The notes below the pieces were generated by a model. It had not been told where the DNA came from. It did not search any database and saw only the letters and a program-made list of their open reading frames with translations. Source: Puniceicoccaceae bacterium K14 (GTDB taxonomy: Bacteria > Verrucomicrobiota > Verrucomicrobiia > Opitutales > Opitutaceae). From it: DNA of 64,000 nt. Below are positions 1-8,041 of this stretch, in pieces. The first letter of the stretch is position 1. The number at the start of each line of letters is the position of its first letter. The DNA is taken from contig JAKYXN010000011.1 in assembly GCA_022538095.1 (NCBI GenBank), forward strand, positions 42,624-106,623. Direction: 5' to 3'. The position numbers and the translations under genes are program-made.

Positions 1-1219
1 GCTTTATTGTCATCCCAATGGCGACGACCCCTCCCACCACAGATGCCAAAAAGAAAACCGGCAAAACCTTAGAATCGATCGCGCTGTCAACTCCGCTCGA
101 AGCTGCGCTAAAAGTAGATTTCCAATCCTCTAGACTGAACACACTCGCCCCTTCTCCAGTCGCACGCAGCTCAAAGAGTCCAACAATAAATATCCCAAAC
201 AAGGTAAACAATAATACCACAATTAGCGGAATGGCGGCATTTATCCAATTACTGGATATGCCCTCATCAGGATCCATCCCGCTCGATGACTCGAAACCTA
301 TCATCTGATGGTTATCGTCCTTAACCTTACCGGTTGAAAGAGCCCGATCTTCCGCAACAAGCATTGCCCCAAAGTCCCGACCTGTAATTGTAGACGCGAA
401 AACAAAAAACAATAGTCCAATACAATAGAATCTCATCGGCAGAACATGAAGCATTGCCTCATAACCACCCATTTCGATTCCGACATTAGAAATTTCCTCG
501 CCAGTTAAAGTCGCATTCAACGCGGTCCATGTAGAGATCAAGGCAATCGCAGAAAGTGGGACCGCCGTCGAATCCACCAAAAACGCCAATTTTTCTCGAG
601 AGAGTCTCCAATAATCCGACAACCTTCTCATCGCCGACCCCACTAAAATTGTACTCACGTAATCATCGAAGAATGCCAAAACCCCTGCGGATGCAATTAA
701 ACTTTGAGTACCTTTTCTCCCCTTAGCAAATCTACCAAACAAATCTACCAAGCCTTTCAATCCTCCGTTTCGCGAGATAACATACACCATCCCAATCAAA
801 GTGAACAGGAATAGAAATAGATAGAGGCGCGGCGGGGATACTGTATTCAAATAAATAAAATCATGGAAAGCTAAGAACGTGGTGGTTATCGGGTTCGTTC
901 CATACGACAAAACCGCTCCAGTAAAAAAAGCGACCATAAGGGCAGCCACCAACGAACGGAAATAAGACGCTACGATCACCGCTAGTAACGGAGGAAGCAA
1001 CGACGTCCAATGCCCGTGCAATCGATCCGCAATTGCTCCTGCTCGAAGGTTATCAATGAATGATCCCTTCTCAAAAATAACGTCAGCAACTTCAGGTTCA
1101 TCAAAAACACTTGCGTTTGGCCGAACTTGGATGATCGCTAAAAACGAGCACACACCGAGAAAAGTCAAAAAAAATGCAAGCCAACGCTCAGGACGTTTCC
1201 AGTAAGATAGTGTTTCCAC
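1..1219 (-). CDS. nhaC: NhaC-family Na+/H+ antiporter, 3' end beyond window
   Basis: About 406 codons are open to the window edge, so the C-terminus is missing. The protein is a polytopic inner-membrane transporter with many hydrophobic segments. The motif FFDDYVSTILVG, around residues 182-193, matches the conserved FFDDY signature of the NhaC family, which exchanges internal Na+ for external H+. A second conserved patch reads VDSTAVPLSAIALISTW. The GTG at 1217-1219 is used because an in-frame TAG lies three codons upstream; no clear Shine-Dalgarno precedes it. A hydrophilic loop (around residues 285-310) separates the two halves. The next gene on the same strand, pfp, has its own terminator, so this is probably a separate transcript. 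Family assignment is confident; whether the substrate is Na+ alone or coupled to malate/lactate cannot be told. Confidence 0.85.
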   Translation of the reverse strand, partial: METLSYWKRPERWLAFFLTFLGVCSFLAIIQVRPNASVFDEPEVADVIFEKGSFIDNLRAGAIADRLHGHWTSLLPPLLAVIVASYFRSLVAALMVAFFTGAVLSYGTNPITTTFLAFHDFIYLNTVSPPRLYLFLFLFTLIGMVYVISRNGGLKGLVDLFGRFAKGRKGTQSLIASAGVLAFFDDYVSTILVGSAMRRLSDYWRLSREKLAFLVDSTAVPLSAIALISTWTALNATLTGEEISNVGIEMGGYEAMLHVLPMRFYCIGLLFFVFASTITGRDFGAMLVAEDRALSTGKVKDDNHQMIGFESSSGMDPDEGISSNWINAAIPLIVVLLFTLFGIFIVGLFELRATGEGASVFSLEDWKSTFSAASSGVDSAIDSKVLPVFFLASVVGGVVAIGMTIK

Positions 1220-1322
1220 GGTGCTCTAGAAGAGTAAGTTAAAGAAGCTTTAAGAGAGGGTATTTTGATTCCGACGCCTATCTGTTGATGCGTCAAACGG
1301 GAAATCCAATATTCGGTTCCAC

Positions 1323-1352
1323 AAAAAAGCCCTCAAGCGCAATGCATTGAGG
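1323..1352 (-). terminator. Rho-independent terminator of pfp
   Basis: Read on the minus strand, a CCTCAA / TTGAGG stem with a ten-base loop is followed two bases later by TTTTTT. It lies about 25 bp past the pfp stop codon. Confidence 0.7.
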
Positions 1353-1376
1353 ACTGAAATTAAAATTCGCTTTCGT

Positions 1377-2636
1377 CTAAAGGTCGTAAGAGCCCAATTG
1401 TCTTTCGACTCGCGTCCCTTTGATCTTCGCAAATACCGGCAATCCGTTTTCCTCAGGAACCTCGACCTTGCCCTGAATAAGCGGCTGCGCGTACTTCACA
1501 AACGGGAAATTCATGCTAACCCCATCTTCATTGATCCACTCAATCGGCAATGCCTTGCTCGCAGAAGAAATATCACTCAAATCAGATAGGCCTGTTTCCG
1601 CCTTATAAGAATCAGACTCGCCGCGTTGTAGCGTTATCATTTTTCCGGTCTCGCCCTTATCGACCGCCGCAATTACGGCTTCTTCGCCAAGCATATAAGC
1701 CTCATCTAAGTCCGCCTTCGACGCACAATGAGTTGCTGAACGTTGAGCGATTCCCAATTTGCAGGAACGCGCGTTTACGCCAATACGCTCCTCAGCGATA
1801 CGGCGTAGGAATTCGCCTGTTCCACCCAGTTGAACATGGCCAAACGCATCAGTCGCACCAGAAGTCAATGTAATGAAATTTCCATCTTCATCGACTAAGC
1901 CTTCGCCCACGACGACCAAGCAGTACTTCTCTTTTGCTAAAACACGTTTAACGTCTTCGATGAACTTTTCTTCAGAGAAGGCAACCTCTGGCAAGTAAAT
2001 GAGATGGGGTGGATCATGTGGAAAGTCGCGGCGCTTCGCCAACGCTGCCCCTGCTGCTATCCAACCCGTATTGCGTCCCATCACTTCTAGTATAGAAACA
2101 TAGTCGCCTTCACCAATTGCTGCATTGTCAGCTGCAATCTCTTTAACAGTAGTCGCTACATGCTTGATAGCGCTACCGTATCCTGGGCAGTGATCCGTTC
2201 CTGAAATATCGTTGTTGATCGTTTTTGGAAGACCGATAATACGAAGGTCGTAGCCGTCGGCTTTCGCATACGTATCAAGCTCGTCCAACATCGCCATTGA
2301 ATCACTATCTCCCAAGTAGAAGAAGTAGTGAATGTCGTGGGCCTTAAACACTTCCAACGCTCGCTCATAGTCAGCAGGCTTGGTAAATTGAAAACGGCAT
2401 GATCCTAAAGCAGCGCCTGGAGTATGCTTCAAGCCGCGAATCACTTGCTGGGATTCGGCTGCCAAATCAACGAAATCTTCGTTAAGAATTCCAACAACTC
2501 CGTTCAAGCACCCGTAGATTTCTTCGATAAACTCGTAATTCAGAGCCTCTTCGATGATACCCGCAAGAGTAGCGTTCATAACGGCGGTCGGTCCGCCCGA
2601 TTGTCCGATTAAGCAATTTCCTTCTAGTTGAGCCAT
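1377..2636 (-). CDS. pfp: Pyrophosphate-dependent 6-phosphofructokinase
   Basis: 419 residues, normal for the non-allosteric PPi-using clade. It interconverts fructose 6-phosphate and fructose 1,6-bisphosphate with pyrophosphate as phosphoryl donor, in the cytoplasm. The N-terminal loop GQSGGPTAVMNATLAG (residues 11-26) is the phosphate-binding signature. GDSDS at 109-113 holds the residue that is Gly in ATP enzymes but Asp in PPi enzymes. The Lys of PKTINND (137-143) replaces the Gly of ATP-type PGTIDND, also typical of PPi use. MGRNTGWIAA (186-195) is the fructose 6-phosphate region. The ATG at 2634-2636 is the only good start. It is divergent from glyQS across about 180 bp, so both promoters should lie there. 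PPi specificity is inferred from residues, not shown directly. Confidence 0.93.
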   Translation of the reverse strand: MAQLEGNCLIGQSGGPTAVMNATLAGIIEEALNYEFIEEIYGCLNGVVGILNEDFVDLAAESQQVIRGLKHTPGAALGSCRFQFTKPADYERALEVFKAHDIHYFFYLGDSDSMAMLDELDTYAKADGYDLRIIGLPKTINNDISGTDHCPGYGSAIKHVATTVKEIAADNAAIGEGDYVSILEVMGRNTGWIAAGAALAKRRDFPHDPPHLIYLPEVAFSEEKFIEDVKRVLAKEKYCLVVVGEGLVDEDGNFITLTSGATDAFGHVQLGGTGEFLRRIAEERIGVNARSCKLGIAQRSATHCASKADLDEAYMLGEEAVIAAVDKGETGKMITLQRGESDSYKAETGLSDLSDISSASKALPIEWINEDGVSMNFPFVKYAQPLIQGKVEVPEENGLPVFAKIKGTRVERQLGSYDL

Positions 2637-2817
2637 GGATGTATGAAAGGGTTCAATATTGTGACTGAATTGGGTAGTGAAAGATCATCCAATCTGCCTT
2701 GGCAACTAAATTAGATGCCTATCAATACAACTATTTCGCAAAAACGCGGAACGTCGGGTATCCTGACAACACAAGCGCTTGACCCACCCAACAAAGCTAA
2801 CCATTTCATTATCCCTT

Positions 2818-4326
2818 ATGTCGAAAGCCAAAACGTCCAAAAACCCTTTAATGGATTCAATAATAGCCCTGTGCAAACGCCGTGGGTTCATATTCCAGTC
2901 GTCTGAAATATATGGCGGGTATAACGGATTTTTCGATTTCGGTCCATTAGGCGTCGAGCTGAAAAAAAACCTGAAAGAAGCCTGGTGGAAAGACATGGTT
3001 CATTGCCGCGACGATATCGAAGGACTCGATTCCTCGATCATCATGTCGCCTAAAATTTGGGTAGCCTCTGGCCACGTAGGCGGATTCTCCGATCCAATGG
3101 TCGATTGTAAGACATCCAAAATGCGCTATCGAGCAGACCAACTTTTCTTCGCTCCAGTAATCGTAGATGGAAACACAATCGGTTACGTATCCGTTTTAGA
3201 AGATAGCAGCATGCAGGCAGTCGCTGAGGAAACAGCCGACAAGATGAAACGTAAGCAAGGCGTCCAAGGTACGCTCGCTCCGATTGAACTCAAAGACTAC
3301 ACCGAAGCCGACCCATCAGAGTACGAGCTTATTCCATCGCCAGCTACAGGGGAGCCAGGCTCGCTCACCCCACCGCGCGATTTCAACCTCATGTTCGAAA
3401 CCAAGGTAGGCGCCCTCAGCGATAGCACCGCCACTGCCTATCTTCGCCCCGAAACCGCTCAGGGAATATTCGCCAATTACAAAAACATCGTCGACACGGG
3501 TCGCGTAAAAATCCCATTTGGCATCGCCCAAGTCGGTAAGGCATTCCGCAACGAAATCACTCCCCGCAATTTCATTTTCCGCTCTCGTGAATTCGAGCAA
3601 ATGGAAATGGAGTACTTCATTAGCCCCGAAGCAGACTGGCAAGGCTGCCACCGCGAGTGGATCGACTGGTGCAAGGACTGGCTCGTCTCGGTTGGGCTCC
3701 CAGCGGATATGCTCGGCGAAGATGTTCACCCACTTGAGAAACTCTCGCACTACTCTCGCGGAACAACCGACATCACTTTCAAATTCCCATTCGGAGAACA
3801 AGAACTCTGGGGAATCGCTTGCCGGGGGAATTTTGACCTCACACAGCACCAAGAACACTCAGGCAAGAGCATGGAAATCTTCGACCAAGAATCGAAGAGC
3901 AAATTTATCCCACACGTTGTCGAGCCTGCTCTAGGCGTAGATCGTCTCCTTCTTGCCGTTCTTACAGCCGCTTACACAGAAGACGAGATCGGTGGAGAAA
4001 AGCGCACGCTCATGAAATTCCACCCACGGGTCGCTCCCTATAAGGTAGCCGTTTTCCCTCTTCTTAAAAATAAGCCGGAGCTAATGGAAAAAGCCCAAGA
4101 CCTCTACAAAAAGCTTCAACGCAAGTATAACGTATTCTGGGATACAGCCGGAGCAATCGGGCGCCGCTACCGTCGTATGGACGAAATCGGCACGCCGTGG
4201 TGTGTTACAGTCGATTTCGATACCCTCGAAGACGGAACCTTCACACTTCGAGACCGAGACACCACCGAGCAAAAGCGCATCAACGAAGAAGAACTTCTGG
4301 CAATGCTCGATGCCCAGCTCTACTAA
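2818..4326 (+). CDS. glyQS: Glycyl-tRNA synthetase, single-chain dimeric type
   Basis: Class II aminoacyl-tRNA synthetase that charges tRNA-Gly. The order of parts is the alpha2-type GlyRS: N-terminal core with [14 protein letters not shown], motif 2 ([20 protein letters not shown]), motif 3 near [10 protein letters not shown], then a C-terminal anticodon-binding domain starting near [15 protein letters not shown] leading in-frame TTG at 2779 would add 13 residues (TTGACC there resembles a -35 box rather than a start); the ATG at 2818 gives the expected [20 protein letters not shown] beginning, 502 residues in all. No strong ribosome site is visible. It is a monocistronic gene closed by a strong terminator at 4349-4385. 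Confidence 0.96.
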   Translation: MSKAKTSKNPLMDSIIALCKRRGFIFQSSEIYGGYNGFFDFGPLGVELKKNLKEAWWKDMVHCRDDIEGLDSSIIMSPKIWVASGHVGGFSDPMVDCKTSKMRYRADQLFFAPVIVDGNTIGYVSVLEDSSMQAVAEETADKMKRKQGVQGTLAPIELKDYTEADPSEYELIPSPATGEPGSLTPPRDFNLMFETKVGALSDSTATAYLRPETAQGIFANYKNIVDTGRVKIPFGIAQVGKAFRNEITPRNFIFRSREFEQMEMEYFISPEADWQGCHREWIDWCKDWLVSVGLPADMLGEDVHPLEKLSHYSRGTTDITFKFPFGEQELWGIACRGNFDLTQHQEHSGKSMEIFDQESKSKFIPHVVEPALGVDRLLLAVLTAAYTEDEIGGEKRTLMKFHPRVAPYKVAVFPLLKNKPELMEKAQDLYKKLQRKYNVFWDTAGAIGRRYRRMDEIGTPWCVTVDFDTLEDGTFTLRDRDTTEQKRINEEELLAMLDAQLY

Positions 4327-4348
4327 ACGGTAAGCATAAAAATTTGTG

Positions 4349-4385
4349 AAAACCGGCAGCGAACACCAAGTTGCCGGTTTTTTTG
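4349..4385 (+). terminator. Rho-independent terminator after glyQS
   Basis: Stem AAAACCGGCA / TGCCGGTTTT around a twelve-base loop, running directly into a T tract. It starts about 22 bp past the glyQS stop. Confidence 0.85.
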
Positions 4386-4451
4386 TTTAGCTTTCCCCAT
4401 TAAAAGTGTGGAGATTACAGATTGTACCGCACATACGAAGAAACCATAAAT

Positions 4452-7400
4452 ATGCCAAAAGATCTCAACGCTTGGTCAGAGGAACTTGAAACCAGCCTAG
4501 AAAGAAATCTCGCGATCGACGAGAAGGAATACTTGGACAAACTTTCGCATATCTTAGAGAAGCTAGAATGGCGGGATGAGTTATATGCGAAGGACCTTTT
4601 TGAAATCGCCACGAAGTTAGGAGCAAAAGACGCTCCCTCATTCACCTTCGCCAACTGGACAACAAAGCCCAGTAGCGAGTATGAACTTTGGCCCTACGTT
4701 GCGGATCAACTACTTCAACGGGAAATATCACTGCCAGAATTCATAGCCAACGACCCACGTATATCAGGGATCATCCAGCAACGACTCCTTCTGCAAAGAA
4801 AAAAGGAAACCCGCCGTTGGAAAAACCGACTAGCAAACCTATCTCAATCAAACCCATTACCTCCCTCTGCTAAGATTGAAACGCGCCTAAAACTTCAAGG
4901 AAGAGTATTTCGTTGGGAATCGCGTTTCAGCGGTGAAACGGAATGGGAAGCCCTCCCAGCAAAGGAAATCTCACAGCGTCTCGCCAAAGAATTCGATTTT
5001 TTGGATCAATTCGCACCCAATAGCATGGCCCTCTGCGCCTTCTTTCAAGAGTACTACAAACTCACGCAACGAGTAAGACTAGATCTAGAGAAACCAGAAG
5101 ATTGTTCCTTTCTAAACAAACTCCTTTCCAATAGTGAGACGAAGAAACAAATCGTTTCAACAAACGACCAACCTCTACAAATCTCGGAAACAAAAATCAT
5201 TTGGAAAGCCCAAAACACACTTCCAGATCCAGACGACCAATACGCGTTTTCGCTCCAATTTGAAGATGGCCGTCCTATCCCTTTTAACACGACTTACCTC
5301 GCAGGAAGCCAAAATCTCTACCTCGCTGAAGAGGTAATTCACCAAGGCCCACAATTATTGGAAAATAATGCGTCACCAAGTTCTAACTTCAAAATACCAG
5401 CCCAAGCAATTGAGAGCCCCGAAGGTCTGCTCTTTCTTAAAAAGCAAAACCTTCCCATCCCCGAACGCCTCGATGGAAAAATAATAGCAATCCCACTTAA
5501 AGCTCAAATTTACTGCCAACTTTCCCAAGAAAAAGGATCGAGTAAAACAATAGAAATCCGTCCCTACGCAAGCTCACCCGACAATCGGTTTTGGTTCACC
5601 TTAAACGAAGAAGCCTGGGAAGCCACAGAGAATTTCGAAACACAAGAAGAGAATCCCCCTACAGAAGAAGGAACCCTCTTCGAATTTCCCGATGCCACAG
5701 CGATTCTCGAATCGATGTCTAATTTCAAATTAGAATTAGAAGACACCGCCCTCTGGATACGTGAAATCAATAGTGGATTCGCTCAAGAATTTATACGCTG
5801 GATACAAGATCTTCCCGACGAAGTTCAACTTATCCCCGACGAAGAGTTAGACACTCTCATAGACCAACATCCAGCCGGGCGCTATGCCCTAAACATCGAA
5901 GCAAGTGACCAACCCGACTGGTTCGACATTAAGCTGGATATCGAAAAAACTGACAACTCCCTGACGACAAAGGATGTGGAACTCCTTATCGACGCCAAAG
6001 GCGAGTATGTCTACCTCGAGGGCAAAGGTTGGAGAAAGTTCGAGTTCGAGCTAGATAAACAACAAGAAGCGATTGTCGATGAGCTCGGGCTAAATTTTGC
6101 CGGCTCGAAAAGCGAAAAACACAGTGTCCACGCACTCCAACTTGCCGATGCCAAACTAGCTGGAACAGAATACGAAAAACTCGGTAAACAAATCGCAAAG
6201 CGTGCTAAAACCATAAAAAGTTCAAAACCCGCATCCCTCCCCAAAGGCATGCGCACCGAACTGCGCCCCTATCAAGAAGAAGGATTCAAATTCTTAGCCC
6301 ACCTATCAAGCAACGGGTTTGGCGGTATCCTCGCCGATGATATGGGACTGGGAAAAACCCTCCAAACACTCACTTGGTTGACTTGGCTCAAGCACCGTGT
6401 TCCGCGAGATGAAACCTTCCAGTGCTTGGTCGTTTGCCCCAAGTCGGTCATGCATGTATGGAAAAAAGAAGTAGAGAACCACAGCGGTATTTTAAAGATC
6501 GCGACATATCAAGCAGGAGAAATTTCGAGCGCATCTTGGCCTCATCTCGGTATCGATATTTTGGTGGCCAATTATTCACAGCTTAGAATCAACGGCTCAT
6601 TCTTTTCTTCTATCGATTGGGACGCGTGTATTTTGGACGAGGGCCAATACATTAAGAACCCTCAATCGCAAACTGCACGTGCCGCATTCTCATTAAAAGC
6701 AAAACACAAGTTGGTTCTAACAGGTACGCCAATTGAAAATAAGACTTTGGACCTTTGGAGTCTCTTCGCATTCTCACTACCAGGTTTACTTGGAAGCCAG
6801 ACTGCATTTAAGCGTCAATACAAAGAAGTAACGAATGTCGGACCCAACAAGCTTTCGCAAAGGGTGAAACATTTCATGCTTCGACGAAGTAAGACTCAGG
6901 TCGCTACCGACCTTCCCGATCGAATTGAAGAAACACTCAGTTGTCAGCTTGAAGATAAGCAGCTCGAACTCTACAATGCTGAACTCAAAGAAGCCCAAGG
7001 CTTCATCAAAAAACTGGATACTGCAGATAATGCAAACCAAGCACGGTTTAACATACTAGCTTCCCTGTTAAGGCTACGCCAAATATGTTGCCACCCTGGG
7101 CTTATCAATCCGAGCTACCGCGACTATGGAAGCGCAAAGCTCGAAGCCCTCAAAGAGCACGTCGCCTCTCTCATGGAAGAAGGACATAAAGTTCTCGTTT
7201 TTAGTCAGTTCGTGGAGATGCTAAATATCATTAAGCAGGAACTGGATGAAATGGGGTGTAACAATCGCATGCTCACGGGCAAAACACAGAACAGAGAAGC
7301 CCTTGTAGACGAATTTCAGAACGATCCAAGTATCACCGTTTTCCTCCTCTCTTTGAAAGCTGCCGGGTCAGGCCTCAACCTAACATCCGCTTCCTATGTA

Positions 7401-7637
7401 ATTCTATACGATCCTTGGTGGAACCCAGCCGTCGAAGCCCAAGCTATCGATAGAACTCACAGAATCGGGCAGAAAGATACCGTAAACGCTTACCGTCTAA
7501 TCGCCAAAGATTCCGTGGAAGAAAAAATTCAGAGCCTACAACTCAAAAAAGAAGAACTTGCAAGACAAGTCGTTCGTGAAGAATCACTTAACACGATACT
7601 CGATATCGATAGCCTAAAATATGTATTATCGAGCTAA
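4452..7637 (+). CDS. Stand-alone SNF2/SWI2-family helicase-like ATPase
   Basis: A 1061-residue cytoplasmic DNA translocase. The ATPase core occupies the C-terminal half: LRPYQEEG (Q-like motif), ADDMGLGKT Walker A near residues 625-636, DEGQ in place of DEAH near 728, LTGTPIENKTLDLWSL (motif III) and, near 980-1010, AGSGLNLT with DPWWNPAVEAQAIDRTHRIGQ-type motifs V/VI. The first 600 residues have no family I can name; they are charged and rich in Glu/Lys, and the Cys/His pattern of a SWIM finger is not apparent. A TTG at 4422 would add ten residues; the ATG at 4452 is preferred. No methylase, nuclease or other defence partner is adjacent, so a role in transcription recycling or repair is as likely as defence. 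Confidence 0.9.
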   Translation: MPKDLNAWSEELETSLERNLAIDEKEYLDKLSHILEKLEWRDELYAKDLFEIATKLGAKDAPSFTFANWTTKPSSEYELWPYVADQLLQREISLPEFIANDPRISGIIQQRLLLQRKKETRRWKNRLANLSQSNPLPPSAKIETRLKLQGRVFRWESRFSGETEWEALPAKEISQRLAKEFDFLDQFAPNSMALCAFFQEYYKLTQRVRLDLEKPEDCSFLNKLLSNSETKKQIVSTNDQPLQISETKIIWKAQNTLPDPDDQYAFSLQFEDGRPIPFNTTYLAGSQNLYLAEEVIHQGPQLLENNASPSSNFKIPAQAIESPEGLLFLKKQNLPIPERLDGKIIAIPLKAQIYCQLSQEKGSSKTIEIRPYASSPDNRFWFTLNEEAWEATENFETQEENPPTEEGTLFEFPDATAILESMSNFKLELEDTALWIREINSGFAQEFIRWIQDLPDEVQLIPDEELDTLIDQHPAGRYALNIEASDQPDWFDIKLDIEKTDNSLTTKDVELLIDAKGEYVYLEGKGWRKFEFELDKQQEAIVDELGLNFAGSKSEKHSVHALQLADAKLAGTEYEKLGKQIAKRAKTIKSSKPASLPKGMRTELRPYQEEGFKFLAHLSSNGFGGILADDMGLGKTLQTLTWLTWLKHRVPRDETFQCLVVCPKSVMHVWKKEVENHSGILKIATYQAGEISSASWPHLGIDILVANYSQLRINGSFFSSIDWDACILDEGQYIKNPQSQTARAAFSLKAKHKLVLTGTPIENKTLDLWSLFAFSLPGLLGSQTAFKRQYKEVTNVGPNKLSQRVKHFMLRRSKTQVATDLPDRIEETLSCQLEDKQLELYNAELKEAQGFIKKLDTADNANQARFNILASLLRLRQICCHPGLINPSYRDYGSAKLEALKEHVASLMEEGHKVLVFSQFVEMLNIIKQELDEMGCNNRMLTGKTQNREALVDEFQNDPSITVFLLSLKAAGSGLNLTSASYVILYDPWWNPAVEAQAIDRTHRIGQKDTVNAYRLIAKDSVEEKIQSLQLKKEELARQVVREESLNTILDIDSLKYVLSS

Positions 7638-7656
7638 ATTGAGCGAGCCTAGATAA

Positions 7657-7929
7657 TTAGCAGCCTTCAAGAATCTTTAGTATTTCGCGCCGCGCATTGT
7701 CTCTGCGAATATAACTACTTAAGCTATCTTTGGCGGACTTCGTTTTGAGCTCTTCCGGAATCTCCAGCCCGTAAAATCGCCAAATCGTCAGTGCCAAGAC
7801 TCTCGGTAAAAACGAACTTACTTCAACCAAGTCCTCTTGCACACGCCGTTTCTCGAGATTCGACAAATTTCGGAATCCAACCCACTCTATCTTCTCTGCC
7901 AAATCCAACGCTGTCGTAGTGTCCACCAT
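7657..7929 (-). CDS. Small protein of unknown function
   Basis: 90 residues, acidic/basic mix, predicted mainly helical (DLAEKIEWVGF, NLEKRRVQEDL, ARREILKIL), with no signal peptide or metal motif. I do not recognise a family. It fills an otherwise empty 400-bp gap between two convergently ending genes and does not overlap either. The upstream sequence lacks a clear ribosome site, so the call rests on length, plausible composition and position alone. Confidence 0.5.
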   Translation of the reverse strand: MVDTTTALDLAEKIEWVGFRNLSNLEKRRVQEDLVEVSSFLPRVLALTIWRFYGLEIPEELKTKSAKDSLSSYIRRDNARREILKILEGC

Positions 7930-8012
7930 ATTTTTTTGAGGTTGGCGGGACTCTGAAAAACAATGCTTGGTTTAGCAATAAATTTACAACAATCTTTTCC
8001 CCGGTGCCGCAG

Positions 8013-8027
8013 TAGTGCAAAAGACTA
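8013..8027. repeat. Short palindromic intergenic repeat, copy 1
   Basis: TAGTGCAAAAGACTA: TAGT/ACTA arms around a seven-base loop, just past the stop of the M16 protease. A copy differing at one of 15 bases lies at 61863-61877. Confidence 0.35.
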
Positions 8028-8041
8028 CGCGTAAATACGGT

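Noticed and set aside
2779..2817. TTG start giving a 13-residue longer glycyl-tRNA synthetase
   Set aside because: The added residues do not resemble the family, and TTGACC at this point looks more like a -35 element; the ATG at 2818 gives the normal beginning.
3316..3858. Long minus-strand frame inside glyQS
   Set aside because: Antisense shadow of a strongly conserved gene; no domain and no ribosome site.
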